This document shows positions 24,837 through 34,099 of a stretch of 64,000 nt of DNA, in pieces. The notes under the pieces are model-generated. The model saw only the letters and a program-made list of their open reading frames with translations, searched no databases and was not told where the DNA came from. Position 1 is the first letter of the stretch, and each line of letters starts with the position of its first letter. Made by a program: the position numbers and the translations under genes. Where the stretch lies: positions 1 through 64,000 of IMG/VR virus record IMGVR_UViG_3300025840_000032; one strand, given 5' to 3'. Origin of the DNA: a virus.

Positions 24837-25892
24837 GTGAAACAGCCTCATTTTAAACAATCGAAAATTTGTTGTATTTCAGATATACATCTTGGAGTAC
24901 ACCAAAATAGTGCTAATTGGCATAAAATTTTATTAGATTGGACAAGATGGTTAAATACCGAACTAAAAAGTCATGGTATCCAAGATATTATGATTAGTGG
25001 CGATCTATTCCACTCTAGAAATGAAATAGCTGTCAATAGTTTACATGTTGCAACAGAATTTTTACAAATACTCCAAGATTATAACATTGTTATGATCACC
25101 GGGAATCATGATTGTTATTATAAAGACAACAGTTTAATTAATTCTCTATCGATTCTCAAAGGATGGTCTAATATCACTGTATTAGATACACCATATGATG
25201 ATATATTTTTCGGAACACACATACAATTTGCTCCGTGGGGAACACAGATTAAGGATATAACCAAATGTGATTTAATTTTTGGTCATTTTGAATTGATTGA
25301 TTTTAAAATGAACAACTTTAAAGTTTGTGATCATGGTGATGATCCAACATCTTTATTACAAAAAGCTAGAAAAATCATAACTGGTCACTTCCATTTAAGA
25401 GAACACAGAAAATATAGTGAAGGTGAAGTGATATATCTTGGCAATCCCTATCAAATGGACTTTGGAGATGCAGGGAGCACAAAGGGTTGGTATGAATTAG
25501 ATATACAAACGTTAAAAACAGTATTTCATGAGAATACCATTTCTCCGAAACATATTAAACTACCAATAAGTCGGTTAATTACATATGACCCAGGAAATTC
25601 ACAGTTAACTAACCTAATTAAAGATAATATTGTTAAATTAGTTGTTGATAAGAACGTTGAATCAGATGATTTAGATATTTTAACAACATATATCAATAGT
25701 TTAAAGCCATATATCTACAATGTTGATTATGATATAAACTACAATAAATTTACAGTAGATGAGCTTGACTATCAATATTCTGGTGTTGATTATGAAACAG
25801 CAATAACAGATTTTGTTGAAATGTTACAAATCAACAATAAAAAAGAAGTCATCGACTACACAATTAATCTATATAAATCATGCATAACGTAG
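24837..25892 (+). CDS. 47: gp47 recombination nuclease subunit (Mre11/SbcD-like)
   Basis: 351 residues, GTG start. Metallophosphoesterase motifs in order: ISDIHLG, SGDLFHSRNE, TGNHDCYY, FGHFELID and ITGHFHLREH. T4 gp47 (339 residues) pairs with gp46 to resect DNA ends for UvsX-driven recombination and to degrade host DNA. Separated from gene 46 by a glycosyltransferase-like gene, unlike T4 where 47 and 46 are close. Confidence 0.93.
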   Translation: MKQPHFKQSKICCISDIHLGVHQNSANWHKILLDWTRWLNTELKSHGIQDIMISGDLFHSRNEIAVNSLHVATEFLQILQDYNIVMITGNHDCYYKDNSLINSLSILKGWSNITVLDTPYDDIFFGTHIQFAPWGTQIKDITKCDLIFGHFELIDFKMNNFKVCDHGDDPTSLLQKARKIITGHFHLREHRKYSEGEVIYLGNPYQMDFGDAGSTKGWYELDIQTLKTVFHENTISPKHIKLPISRLITYDPGNSQLTNLIKDNIVKLVVDKNVESDDLDILTTYINSLKPYIYNVDYDINYNKFTVDELDYQYSGVDYETAITDFVEMLQINNKKEVIDYTINLYKSCIT

Positions 25893-26674
25893 GAATTGTA
25901 TTATATACAACAGGTATCAATGAAAAAAATCTTAAAACATCACTGAAATCTTTTAATCATATTAAAGATAATGTGGTAATTATAAGTGACGGTGAATTGG
26001 TTAATAAAGAACTGGTTAAAGGATATAACTTTAAAGAATTTAAACGGTGTTTATATCCATCTGCATGTTATAACTATGGAATTCGCGAACATCTTAAGAA
26101 TGACAACATTGAATACATTTTCATCATTAATGATAATATTTCTATATTAGATGATTCCGTTTACACAGATTATATTAACGCAGCAAAACAAACAAACATA
26201 GGTTTATTTGTATCTTGTACTAATGAAGACGACCCATATGGTAAATCCGACAATTTACGGTTAACTATCGCTATTAAAGACGGGTATAGTCTAACTTTAA
26301 ACAAAGGATTCAACGGTAATTTAATTATGCTCAACAAAAAAACAATTGAACTAGCTGGATTTTTTGATGAGAGATATAAAGGAGCATTTGAAGTAGGAGA
26401 TTATTACAAAAAATGTTCAGATGTTGGTATAACTGTACCATATGGCTGGTTTGTTGATGTTAAAAATGTTGAGGATAATTTATTGTATCAAACAAATCTT
26501 CCAACCAAAACCCATGAAACAATGAATCAACAGACCCTTGAAGATCGTATGATTCGTGGCATGAAAGTATTTCATATGAAGTATAAAGCTCAATTTAACG
26601 AGTTACTTAACATATACACAGCAAATGATGTTATATCTAAAATAAAATCGCTTGCAAGTAGATCTTTTGAGTAA
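25880..26674 (+). CDS. GT2/GT-A-like glycosyltransferase inserted in the 47-46 operon
   Basis: 264 residues. VGIVLYTTGINEKNLKTSLKSF and YIFIINDNISILDD resemble the nucleotide-sugar and D-x-D region of GT2-type transferases; GAFEVGDYYKKCSDVG fits the later acidic motif. Overlaps the end of gene 47 by 13 nt. Likely captured with the recombination genes; acceptor unknown. The acidic motif is imperfect, so only the fold is suggested. Confidence 0.55.
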   Translation: MHNVGIVLYTTGINEKNLKTSLKSFNHIKDNVVIISDGELVNKELVKGYNFKEFKRCLYPSACYNYGIREHLKNDNIEYIFIINDNISILDDSVYTDYINAAKQTNIGLFVSCTNEDDPYGKSDNLRLTIAIKDGYSLTLNKGFNGNLIMLNKKTIELAGFFDERYKGAFEVGDYYKKCSDVGITVPYGWFVDVKNVEDNLLYQTNLPTKTHETMNQQTLEDRMIRGMKVFHMKYKAQFNELLNIYTANDVISKIKSLASRSFE

Positions 26675-26694
26675 TGTTATTACAATCTTGATAT

Positions 26695-28500
26695 ATGAAG
26701 CAGGTTGTATTTAAAGATATTGAAATACAAAATTTTTTATCTGTTGGTGATGAACCGGTACGAGTAGATTTTCGTCCGGGATTCCATATTATAACAGGTA
26801 TTAATAGGGATAAACAAGACCGGAGAAATGGTATTGGGAAATCAACGATATCGGATGGAATTTATTTTGCAATTTTCGGAACTACCCTTCGTGAACTTAA
26901 AAAAGATTTAATTCCCAATAATATCACTAACAATACATGTAAAGTACAATTAAGATTTAATGTAATTACAGAACAATCTGTTGATTCTTATACAATTGTC
27001 CGGACTTTAACACCAACAAAGTGTTATATTTACAAAAACGACGTAGATATAACACGCGATTCAATTGGTAACAACACAAATTACATTCAAGATTTAATTA
27101 AATGTACTGGAGAAGTATTTCAAAACACGGTAATTATGACCGTAAATAATACTGTTCCTTTCATGGCTAAAAGAAAGGTTGAGAAACGTAAATTCATTGA
27201 AGGTATTTTCAATCTAGAAATTTTTAGTGAAATGATTGCAAATTTACGGGTTGATAGTAATGAAACAAAGAAAATGTTTGATATTGAAAGTACTGTGTAT
27301 ACAGAAGCCAACAATGTCTTAACAAACTATAAAAATCAACACGAAAATGTCTTGCAGGATAGGAGAGATAAACTACAAAAATATAAAGCCCGGCAAGAAA
27401 CCAATAAACAAACATTAGCTGAACTTCAATCTAAATTACAATCAATAAGTCACGACATTATCGATGAAAATATTTTAACAATATCCAAGCTAGAAAGTAA
27501 AATACCAGAGCTTAACACCAAACGAGATGCATGTTTAAAACAAATTACAATCTTAGATATTAAAACTCAAGATATTCAAAAGAAATTTAACAATATCAAT
27601 GCCGGTCTTGGGCAAGAATGTCCGGTATGCTTACATGTAAGTGATGTAGATGACATTTTGGTTATTGATAAAGAAAAAGAGAATTTACAATCGAAGATTA
27701 AATCAAACACTGCTACTAAACAAAAGCTTGAAACTGCTGTAGATAAAATTGATGCAGGAATCACCAAAGTTAACTTAATGATTAGTAAAATTCGAACAAA
27801 GAACGATAAAGTTATTAGTCAAATAAACAATCAAAAGTTAATACAACAAAAGGTCAATCAATTAATTGAATGGCAAGAACAATTAAAAACGGATATTACG
27901 GAACTAAAAACCACCGATACCGGTCTCGAACAATTGATTATTGATTATACGGAAAAAACACAGACTAGCCGTCTTAATCTCGAAAAAGTTAAAAACAAAA
28001 TCAACATGTTAGATGTTGTAAAATACGTTGTATCTGAAGAAGGTGTTAAATCATATATTGTTAAGAAAATGCTAGCATTATTTAACAGTAGATTATCACA
28101 TTACTTGAAAAAAATGGATAGTAATTGTATCTGTATATTCAACGAATACTTCGAAGAACAAATAATTAACGAAAAGGGGAAGATTTGTTCATATTTCAAT
28201 TTTTCTGGAGCAGAACGTAAAAATATTGATTTAGCATGTCTATTTGCTTTTATGGATATTAGGAGATTGCAAGGAGATGTAACGTTTAATTTCAGTCTAT
28301 ATGATGAATTATTTGATAGTAGTTTAGATGAACGTGGTGTTGAGTTAGTAAGTAACATCCTCAAAGAACGTGTTGATCAATATAATGAATCGGTCATGGT
28401 AATTAGTCATCGAAAAGAGAGTGTTAAAGCAGCTCAAGGAGACGTCATTTATCTAGAAAAAATCAACGGTATCACTAGAAGAATTAATGCACCAGAGTAA
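26695..28500 (+). CDS. 46: gp46 recombination nuclease subunit (Rad50/SbcC-like)
   Basis: 601 residues (T4 gp46 is 560). N-terminal ATPase half with Walker A in RRNGIGKSTISDG, long coiled-coil arms with a zinc hook CPVC at ~residue 308, then the C-terminal half with FSGAERKNIDLACLFAFMD (signature) and YDELFDSSLDERG (Walker B). Works with gp47. In genome order it follows the inserted glycosyltransferase gene by 20 nt. Confidence 0.93.
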   Translation: MKQVVFKDIEIQNFLSVGDEPVRVDFRPGFHIITGINRDKQDRRNGIGKSTISDGIYFAIFGTTLRELKKDLIPNNITNNTCKVQLRFNVITEQSVDSYTIVRTLTPTKCYIYKNDVDITRDSIGNNTNYIQDLIKCTGEVFQNTVIMTVNNTVPFMAKRKVEKRKFIEGIFNLEIFSEMIANLRVDSNETKKMFDIESTVYTEANNVLTNYKNQHENVLQDRRDKLQKYKARQETNKQTLAELQSKLQSISHDIIDENILTISKLESKIPELNTKRDACLKQITILDIKTQDIQKKFNNINAGLGQECPVCLHVSDVDDILVIDKEKENLQSKIKSNTATKQKLETAVDKIDAGITKVNLMISKIRTKNDKVISQINNQKLIQQKVNQLIEWQEQLKTDITELKTTDTGLEQLIIDYTEKTQTSRLNLEKVKNKINMLDVVKYVVSEEGVKSYIVKKMLALFNSRLSHYLKKMDSNCICIFNEYFEEQIINEKGKICSYFNFSGAERKNIDLACLFAFMDIRRLQGDVTFNFSLYDELFDSSLDERGVELVSNILKERVDQYNESVMVISHRKESVKAAQGDVIYLEKINGITRRINAPE

Positions 28501-28509
28501 ATAATAATA

Positions 28510-29715
28510 ATGTTTACAGGTCAACCGCCATATGCAAATTCACCATTCGGTACACAATTTAATTCACCGTTTGGAGCTCCTATACAAATTCACCAAACAC
28601 CACCAAAACAACCTCAAAAATCTGGTCTCCCAAGATTTTTGAATTATGCAGCTGACTTTGGTGGTTGCGCTTTTTGGAGGATGTTGTGGCCTGAGTCGTT
28701 ACTCAACTCGAATGATAAGTGTATTGTGCATACATCTACTGTAATGCATAAGGATGCTAACTTTTTTAGACATTTTCAAGCTATAAAATTTCAACGACAA
28801 GCAGCTCCACATCAACGTGAATTTATTAAGTTTGTTAAAAATATATCCAATCAATTAGGTATCCGGTTAATTTACGAAATCGATGATATCCCGTTTAGAG
28901 AAGATATACCACATTACAATAAACATAAACCATCTTTTTCATCGGATGAAATAAGACAGAGTGTTCAAGAAATTATGGAAATATGTGGCAATATGTCAGT
29001 TACATGTAATTTCATGAAAGAATATTTTCAAAGTAAATTAGATCCAAACGTTAAAATTGATGTGATACCAAATTATATTCCAAAATTTTGGATAGGTAAT
29101 TTTTACAATCAAGATCAAATTCAAAATAACTATGAACGATCAAAACAAAGACCACGGGTATGTTGGTCTGGATCTGGAGCTCATTTTGATGTTGATCGTC
29201 GAATTAAAGGTAAAGATGATTTTTATCATATTAATGATGTTGTTAGAAAAACAGTAAACGACTTTAGATGGGTATTTTATGGTGGTATATCCCATGAATT
29301 GGTTGATTTGGTTCGGTCTGGGAAAGTTGAATATGTGCCGTGGGCTAATTTATATGAATATCCAGGAAAGCTACATGGTTTGAATATCAATATGTTTATT
29401 GCACCACTATCAGATAACAATTTCAACAAATCAAAAAGTGACTTAAAATATCTCGAAGCGTCTGCATTAGGTATACCAATTGCATGTCAAGATTTATGTA
29501 CGTATGAAAACGCTCCAATTAAGTTTAAAACTGGAGATGAGATGATTGACCGAATTAAAGAAACCTTAAAAGATGAAAGACAATATATTAAACAATCTGT
29601 CCATGCAAGAAAATTTGCTGAAACCAGATTTTTAGAAACCGAAACCAATTACATGAAATTTTACGACAATTATATGTATGCAAAAGGATCACCGGAGAGA
29701 AAATATTTGAAATGA
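28510..29715 (+). CDS. GT-B (GT4-like) glycosyltransferase
   Basis: 401 residues. A Pro/Gln-rich leader of ~40 residues precedes the enzyme. RLIYEIDDIPFRE, IDVIPNYIP, RVCWSGSGAHFD and KSKSDLKYLEASALGIPIACQD are the GT4-like motifs; the last matches the E-x7-E nucleotide-sugar site in reduced form. Similar proteins occur in T4-like marine phages. Starts 9 nt after gene 46. Acceptor unknown: DNA base, virion protein and host glycan are all possible. Confidence 0.72.
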   Translation: MFTGQPPYANSPFGTQFNSPFGAPIQIHQTPPKQPQKSGLPRFLNYAADFGGCAFWRMLWPESLLNSNDKCIVHTSTVMHKDANFFRHFQAIKFQRQAAPHQREFIKFVKNISNQLGIRLIYEIDDIPFREDIPHYNKHKPSFSSDEIRQSVQEIMEICGNMSVTCNFMKEYFQSKLDPNVKIDVIPNYIPKFWIGNFYNQDQIQNNYERSKQRPRVCWSGSGAHFDVDRRIKGKDDFYHINDVVRKTVNDFRWVFYGGISHELVDLVRSGKVEYVPWANLYEYPGKLHGLNINMFIAPLSDNNFNKSKSDLKYLEASALGIPIACQDLCTYENAPIKFKTGDEMIDRIKETLKDERQYIKQSVHARKFAETRFLETETNYMKFYDNYMYAKGSPERKYLK

Positions 29716-29888
29716 AAGATTTATTTTTTACATACGATATAGACGGGTATACAAAAGCAAAAGAATGGATTAAACAGTATAATCTCGAAAATGAGATAGA
29801 AGAGGCCATTAATGAACAAAATGGTCCTGTTAATTCATACACATATGTGGCTTTGGCTAATAGTTTACGTATTCGAAAAACATGTTGA
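29712..29888 (+). CDS. Small hypothetical protein between GT and gene 43
   Basis: 58 residues starting MKDLFFTYDIDGYTKAKEWI in an ATGA overlap with the glycosyltransferase stop and ending LRIRKTC. Acidic helical centre. The overlap and typical composition support it; no family recognised. Its stop lies just within the -35 box of the polymerase promoter. Confidence 0.6.
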   Translation: MKDLFFTYDIDGYTKAKEWIKQYNLENEIEEAINEQNGPVNSYTYVALANSLRIRKTC

Positions 29889-29912
29889 TGTTTTGTAGCA
29901 TGTTAATATATT
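29885..29912 (+). promoter_or_regulatory. Early promoter of gene 43
   Basis: TTGATG (29885-29890), 16 nt, TATATT (29907-29912), 6 nt to the ATG of the polymerase. Confidence 0.7.
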
Positions 29913-29918
29913 AATTGC

Positions 29919-31445
29919 ATGTATAGAAATATTGTATATGATCAATTTAACCAACAAATTAGATTATACACTTGGGATGAAGTTGGTAACCGGATCGAAT
30001 TAGTTGAAAAATACAACCCATACCTTTATATTGAACCTCACAATAACCAACATGCAACAGCTGAATCAATTTATAAGACCCCATTACGTAAAATCACATT
30101 TCAACGTGATTCTGATCGACGCCAATTTATCAAAAATAATAGCATTAAGCGATTATTTGAAAATTTACCTATAAAACAACAATATCTTATCGATAAATTC
30201 TGGGAAGTTAATGAAACCCCAGAATTTACCCAATTTGATATCAAAATGTTACTACTTGATATCGAAACCTATTCACCAGCTACTGAGGGATTTCCGGATA
30301 TTGAAAAAGCAAACCATCCGATTAATGTTATTACCGTATATGATAATTTAACTGCTCAATTCTATACATGGGGCACGAAACCATATACGGGTAAATTAAA
30401 GAAAAATGTTGTGTATACATATTGTCAAACAGAACGACAATTGTTTGATCAATTTTTAAACTATCTCGAACAAGACTATCCAGATATTTTATCCGGTTGG
30501 AATAGTGAGTTTTTTGATATTCCATATATCATTAACCGTATGAAAAGGGTCATAGGGGAGAACGAAATGAAACGTTTATCTCCAGTAAGGCAAGTCTATT
30601 ATCGTAACATGATGGGAGCGTTTGGTGCTCAACAAACTCGATATTATATTGAAGGTATAGCACTTCTAGACTATCTCGATATTTACAAGAAATTTGCTCC
30701 AGAACGTGAGTCTTACAAACTTGATGTTATCGGTGAAATTGAACTTAATGAACGAAAAGTCGATTTCGGAGACATGGATTTAGCAACATTATCAGATGTT
30801 GATTGGAATAAATTCATTGATTACAACGTTCAAGACGTAAACCTATTGGCTAGACTTGATGAAAATTTACAATACTTGAGTTTAGTCAGGATGTTAGCAT
30901 ATGTGGGTTGTACTACTATTGAATCTGCAATGGGAGCATTATCTGTAATCAATGGTGCATTTGCAGTTCGAGCTAGACACAGAAATCAAATTATTCCGAC
31001 GTTTATTCGGGGCGAAGATACTGGTAAAAATCCAGGGGCATATGTAAGCGAACCTAAACAAGGTTTTCAAAATTATATCATGTCGTTTGATGCTAATAGT
31101 CTATATCCGAATGTTATGATATCTTTAAACATGTCACCTGAAACGAAAGTTGGTAAAATAATAGAAAAATCAGCTGATAATATTACGGTTGAAATGGTTT
31201 CTGGTAAGGTAAAAGATTATAAACTTCCAGTATTTGCAAAAATGGTTAAAGATTATAAGTTAACCGCATCAAAGGCTAACATTTTATTCCATCAGAACGA
31301 AAAAGGTGTGATACCGGAAATTGTTGATTACTATTACAATAAACGTAAAAAGGTAAAAGATGAATACGTTGAATTAAAGAAACAACATGCGGAGATTGTT
31401 AATCAAATAAAAATCCTCGAAAATCAATTAGAAGAACTTGGTTGA
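29919..31445 (+). CDS. 43: DNA polymerase, N-terminal part (gp43A)
   Basis: 508 residues of a family B polymerase: exonuclease motif I LLLDIETYSP (Asp114, Glu116), motif II LSGWNSEFFD (~residue 191), motif III DYNVQDVNLL (~residue 301), and polymerase motif A SFDANSLYPNVM (Asp391). It stops in the fingers region after LENQLEELG. The rest of the enzyme is encoded at 32298-33683, with a homing-endonuclease gene between. Together 508 + 381 = 889 residues, close to T4 gp43 (898). The two chains probably assemble. Confidence 0.92.
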   Translation: MYRNIVYDQFNQQIRLYTWDEVGNRIELVEKYNPYLYIEPHNNQHATAESIYKTPLRKITFQRDSDRRQFIKNNSIKRLFENLPIKQQYLIDKFWEVNETPEFTQFDIKMLLLDIETYSPATEGFPDIEKANHPINVITVYDNLTAQFYTWGTKPYTGKLKKNVVYTYCQTERQLFDQFLNYLEQDYPDILSGWNSEFFDIPYIINRMKRVIGENEMKRLSPVRQVYYRNMMGAFGAQQTRYYIEGIALLDYLDIYKKFAPERESYKLDVIGEIELNERKVDFGDMDLATLSDVDWNKFIDYNVQDVNLLARLDENLQYLSLVRMLAYVGCTTIESAMGALSVINGAFAVRARHRNQIIPTFIRGEDTGKNPGAYVSEPKQGFQNYIMSFDANSLYPNVMISLNMSPETKVGKIIEKSADNITVEMVSGKVKDYKLPVFAKMVKDYKLTASKANILFHQNEKGVIPEIVDYYYNKRKKVKDEYVELKKQHAEIVNQIKILENQLEELG

Positions 31446-32269
31446 TATTGTTTCTTTTCAAATTTCTGGATTGATATGATGTTACCTGTTGTTCGTGATT
31501 TAAATGGTTTATGTAATTGAACTTTACCGGCAATCCTATACATAATACCATCTCTTGCATACCCAGATAATATCATATCTTTTAAAAAATCTGATTTAAC
31601 AGTACCGTTTTCTGTATACGTTAGATAATACATTAAACGTTTTAATGAAGCGGTTTTACATTTTTCGGAGGTTATTTGTTTTTCTTTTTTGGTTCTTGCA
31701 TAATATTTTTTTTCCCACTTTAGCCTTCGTTTACGTTCAATTTGAGCTTTACGTTCATCCGACCAGTTTAATTTTGTAATTTTACCTTTATTTGTTCCTT
31801 CATACACGTTTTTCGGGTCCCTCCCTTTAAGGCTTTTCATACCATGTTGTTTTAATTCTTCTTTTGTTCTTGTACGAAAATATGTGGTAATATTTTTCCG
31901 GTGTTTTTCTCTACGTTCCGGTGTAAAAATAACACCGCTTGTTCCTTCCCCACCTTCTGTTAAATTATATAGAGGCCCTGTTTTTAAATCACACCGACCG
32001 ATTTCAGTTATTAACTTCATTTCCATATCCAACGCTTCTTTTTCATTATCGGTTATAAAAACAGTTTTTAAAACCGGATCTATACCGGTTTTAAGTAGCT
32101 TATTAATTTTTCTTCCCAATCTCGTGTTTTTGTTTTTATAGTGTTTATATTTCCGTTTTTGTTGAATATTACCTTTACCGACATATATAGGTAAATATTG
32201 ATATTCCTGGGATAATATGTTATAATTAGAAGGAACGGTAGGATCAAAATATATGTAGACTTCAAACAT
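31424..32269 (-). CDS. GIY-YIG homing endonuclease splitting gene 43
   Basis: 281 residues on the strand opposite to gene 43. VYIYFDPT...LPIYVGKGN is the GIY-YIG core (here VYI..YVG), with ALDMEMKLITEIGR carrying the catalytic Glu region. EGGEGTSGV, FTPERREKHRKN and repeated basic blocks form the DNA-binding part typical of phage homing nucleases. It fills the gap between the two polymerase parts and overlaps the end of the first by 22 nt. It probably cuts intact gene 43 of relatives and drives its own spread. Confidence 0.88.
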   Translation of the reverse strand: MFEVYIYFDPTVPSNYNILSQEYQYLPIYVGKGNIQQKRKYKHYKNKNTRLGRKINKLLKTGIDPVLKTVFITDNEKEALDMEMKLITEIGRCDLKTGPLYNLTEGGEGTSGVIFTPERREKHRKNITTYFRTRTKEELKQHGMKSLKGRDPKNVYEGTNKGKITKLNWSDERKAQIERKRRLKWEKKYYARTKKEKQITSEKCKTASLKRLMYYLTYTENGTVKSDFLKDMILSGYARDGIMYRIAGKVQLHKPFKSRTTGNIISIQKFEKKQYQPSSSN

Positions 32270-32297
32270 ATCAATATTTATACCAAACTAACGATAT

Positions 32298-33683
32298 ATG
32301 AACAAAAAACAATTATTAGATAAAATTGCAGGTCTTAAACGACAGCGTGATGATATTAATATCAAATTACAACAAGCTGGAACAAAACAGCTAACTATTA
32401 AAATTCTTATTAATTCCATTTATGGTTGAAAACGACCCTTTATATAGCAATATATAAAGAAAATCCCTTTAATTGCTGGAAACTCTTATAGTAAGACAAT
32501 CAGCAGCCAAGCTCAATTGAGAAGGTTCAACGACTATCCGAAAGGAGTACACTTAAGTAAGTGGAAATGGGGGAGATCTCTATGAGATCATGATATAGTC
32601 TCATCTTTACAGTGATGTAAAGCAGCGAAAGCGGGTGTTAATTAACGACTAACATCGAAGATATATGATTTTGGAAATAAAAACGCTCCAATTGGAGATG
32701 ATGATATTGCAGCATCTGTTACATTAACCGGGCAAGCTGTAATCAAACAAAGTAATAAAATTATCCGAGACTTCATTAAACTTAAGACCGGATTAACAGA
32801 TGAACAGATTGAAAAGAATGACCCAATTATATACAACGATACCGATTCAAGTTATGCATCAATTGAATTGCTTATAAAACATTTAGGGCTCAAGTTTACT
32901 AATGAAGATGGGGAAATTCATGATGATGTCTATAAAATTGAAACTGAATTGGTCGATTATTTAAATGATGAGATATATACATGGGGAACAAAAACCTTTA
33001 ATAGTAAAGATTGTAGATTTGTTTTTAAACGTGAAAGTATTGGACAAGTCGGGCTATTTTTACAGAAAAAACGGTATGTACTACATGTTCGAGATGATGA
33101 AGGTGCAAAAGTTAATAAGATAAAATACACTGGAGTTGAAGTAGTTAGAACAACACTACCGAGTTCATTAAAACCGTACATGAAAAACGTAATTGAGATT
33201 ATGTTATCGTCTCAAGATTACCAACAAACCAATGAAGCTCTTAAGGCTGTGTATGATAAGTTCAAACAATTGAGTATAAATGAAGTTGCTTCGGTAATGG
33301 GTATTAAAAACTATAGTAAATATGCAAGTTTGTGTACAGGGTTTAAGACATGTAAAGGTATGCCAGTGCATTGTAAAGCAGCTTATTACTATAACGAAAT
33401 ACTCAAAACATTAAATTTAACTGGTAAATATGAACCTATTGGATCTGGAGATAAAATCAGATACTTTTACGTTAACAAACCAAACAGGTATAACATTAAT
33501 GTGATTGGGTTTAAATATGATTGGCCTGTAGAATTTAACGAAATAGTTACACCAAATTACGATAAAATCTTCACAAAGTTGATTTACAAGCCAATTGAAC
33601 GGTTTTATAATTGTGTTAAGTGGAAATGTTATTTACCAAATCAAGCAGTAAAATGTGATTTATTTAGTTTATTGGCAGAATAG
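32298..33683 (+). CDS. 43: DNA polymerase, C-terminal part (gp43B), interrupted by a group I intron
   Basis: Exons 32298-32427 and 32668-33683 join in frame to 381 residues. Exon 1 (MNKKQLLDKIAGLKRQR...) ends in polymerase motif B KILINSIYG; the join reads NSIYG-Y-FGNKNAPIGDDD, as in other family B polymerases. Exon 2 carries motif C IIYNDTDSSY. Without splicing, translation stops one codon after the motif B glycine. The product should pair with gp43A. The ATG at 32298 follows the end of the endonuclease gene. Confidence 0.85.
32428..32667 (+). mobile_element. ORF-less group I intron in gene 43
   Basis: 240 nt. P1 forms between exon GGTT (32424-32427) and intron GACC (32434-32437) with a U-G pair at the 5' splice site. 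Core elements: P at 32471-32485 (AATTGCTGGAAAC), Q at 32498-32512 (AATCAGCAGCCAAGC), R at 32525-32536 (GTTCAACGACTA), S at 32591-32600 (TGATATAGTC). P4 pairs TGCTG/CAGCA, P7 pairs GACTA/TAGTC, P5 is CTTA/TAAG. The last base is G. No reading frame inside. Confidence 0.88.
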
Positions 33684-33711
33684 TTGAACTATCAAGTTTA
33701 AAACATAATAT
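33684..33711 (+). promoter_or_regulatory. Early promoter of the gene at 33718
   Basis: TTGAAC (33684-33689), 16 nt, TAATAT (33706-33711), 6 nt to the ATG. Confidence 0.65.
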
Positions 33712-33717
33712 ATAAAG

Positions 33718-34095
33718 ATGGAAGAAACAAAACTTAAAATTATTATCGATCAAGTAGGCAGAATCATTATTGGAGAACAGGTAGATCTAACCGATGAACG
33801 GTTGGTCCTTAAAAATCCATGTAATATTTTTATTCAACCAAATGAACACGGTCAACTACAAGTTCAAACAATTCCGTTGTTTTTCCGGGAATTTTTAACT
33901 CAAGCCGGTCGTGAAGCTGGAGTTAGTTTTGAATACAAAACCGGTCAATATAATGCAACAACCGCTGGAGATCATTTGGATGAAAAGCTTGTAAACCAAT
34001 ACTACCAGGTAATGGAAAATTTTAAACAACAAGATCCTGTTGTACAACCAGCTGAACCAGCCCCAGGAGAAGTCGTTCAATTGTTTAACGAATAA
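33718..34095 (+). CDS. Conserved small phage protein
   Basis: 125 residues. VGRIIIGEQVDLTDERLVLKN, GQLQVQTIPLFFREFL and a C-terminal Pro/Gln tail. I recognise the VQ..P.FF.EFL pattern from unannotated T4-like marine phage proteins. Own early promoter just downstream of gene 43, convergent with LRR paralogue 5. Function unknown. Confidence 0.7.
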   Translation: MEETKLKIIIDQVGRIIIGEQVDLTDERLVLKNPCNIFIQPNEHGQLQVQTIPLFFREFLTQAGREAGVSFEYKTGQYNATTAGDHLDEKLVNQYYQVMENFKQQDPVVQPAEPAPGEVVQLFNE

Positions 34096-34099
34096 CAAA

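Noticed and set aside
31424-32269. Intein or in-frame insertion in the polymerase
   Set aside because: The inserted gene is on the opposite strand and the second polymerase part has its own ATG, so it is a split gene and not an intein.
32428-32667. Sequencing frameshift in gene 43
   Set aside because: The gap carries complete group I core elements with matching P1, P4 and P7 pairings, and a splice that restores motif B exactly; an indel would not explain 240 nt.
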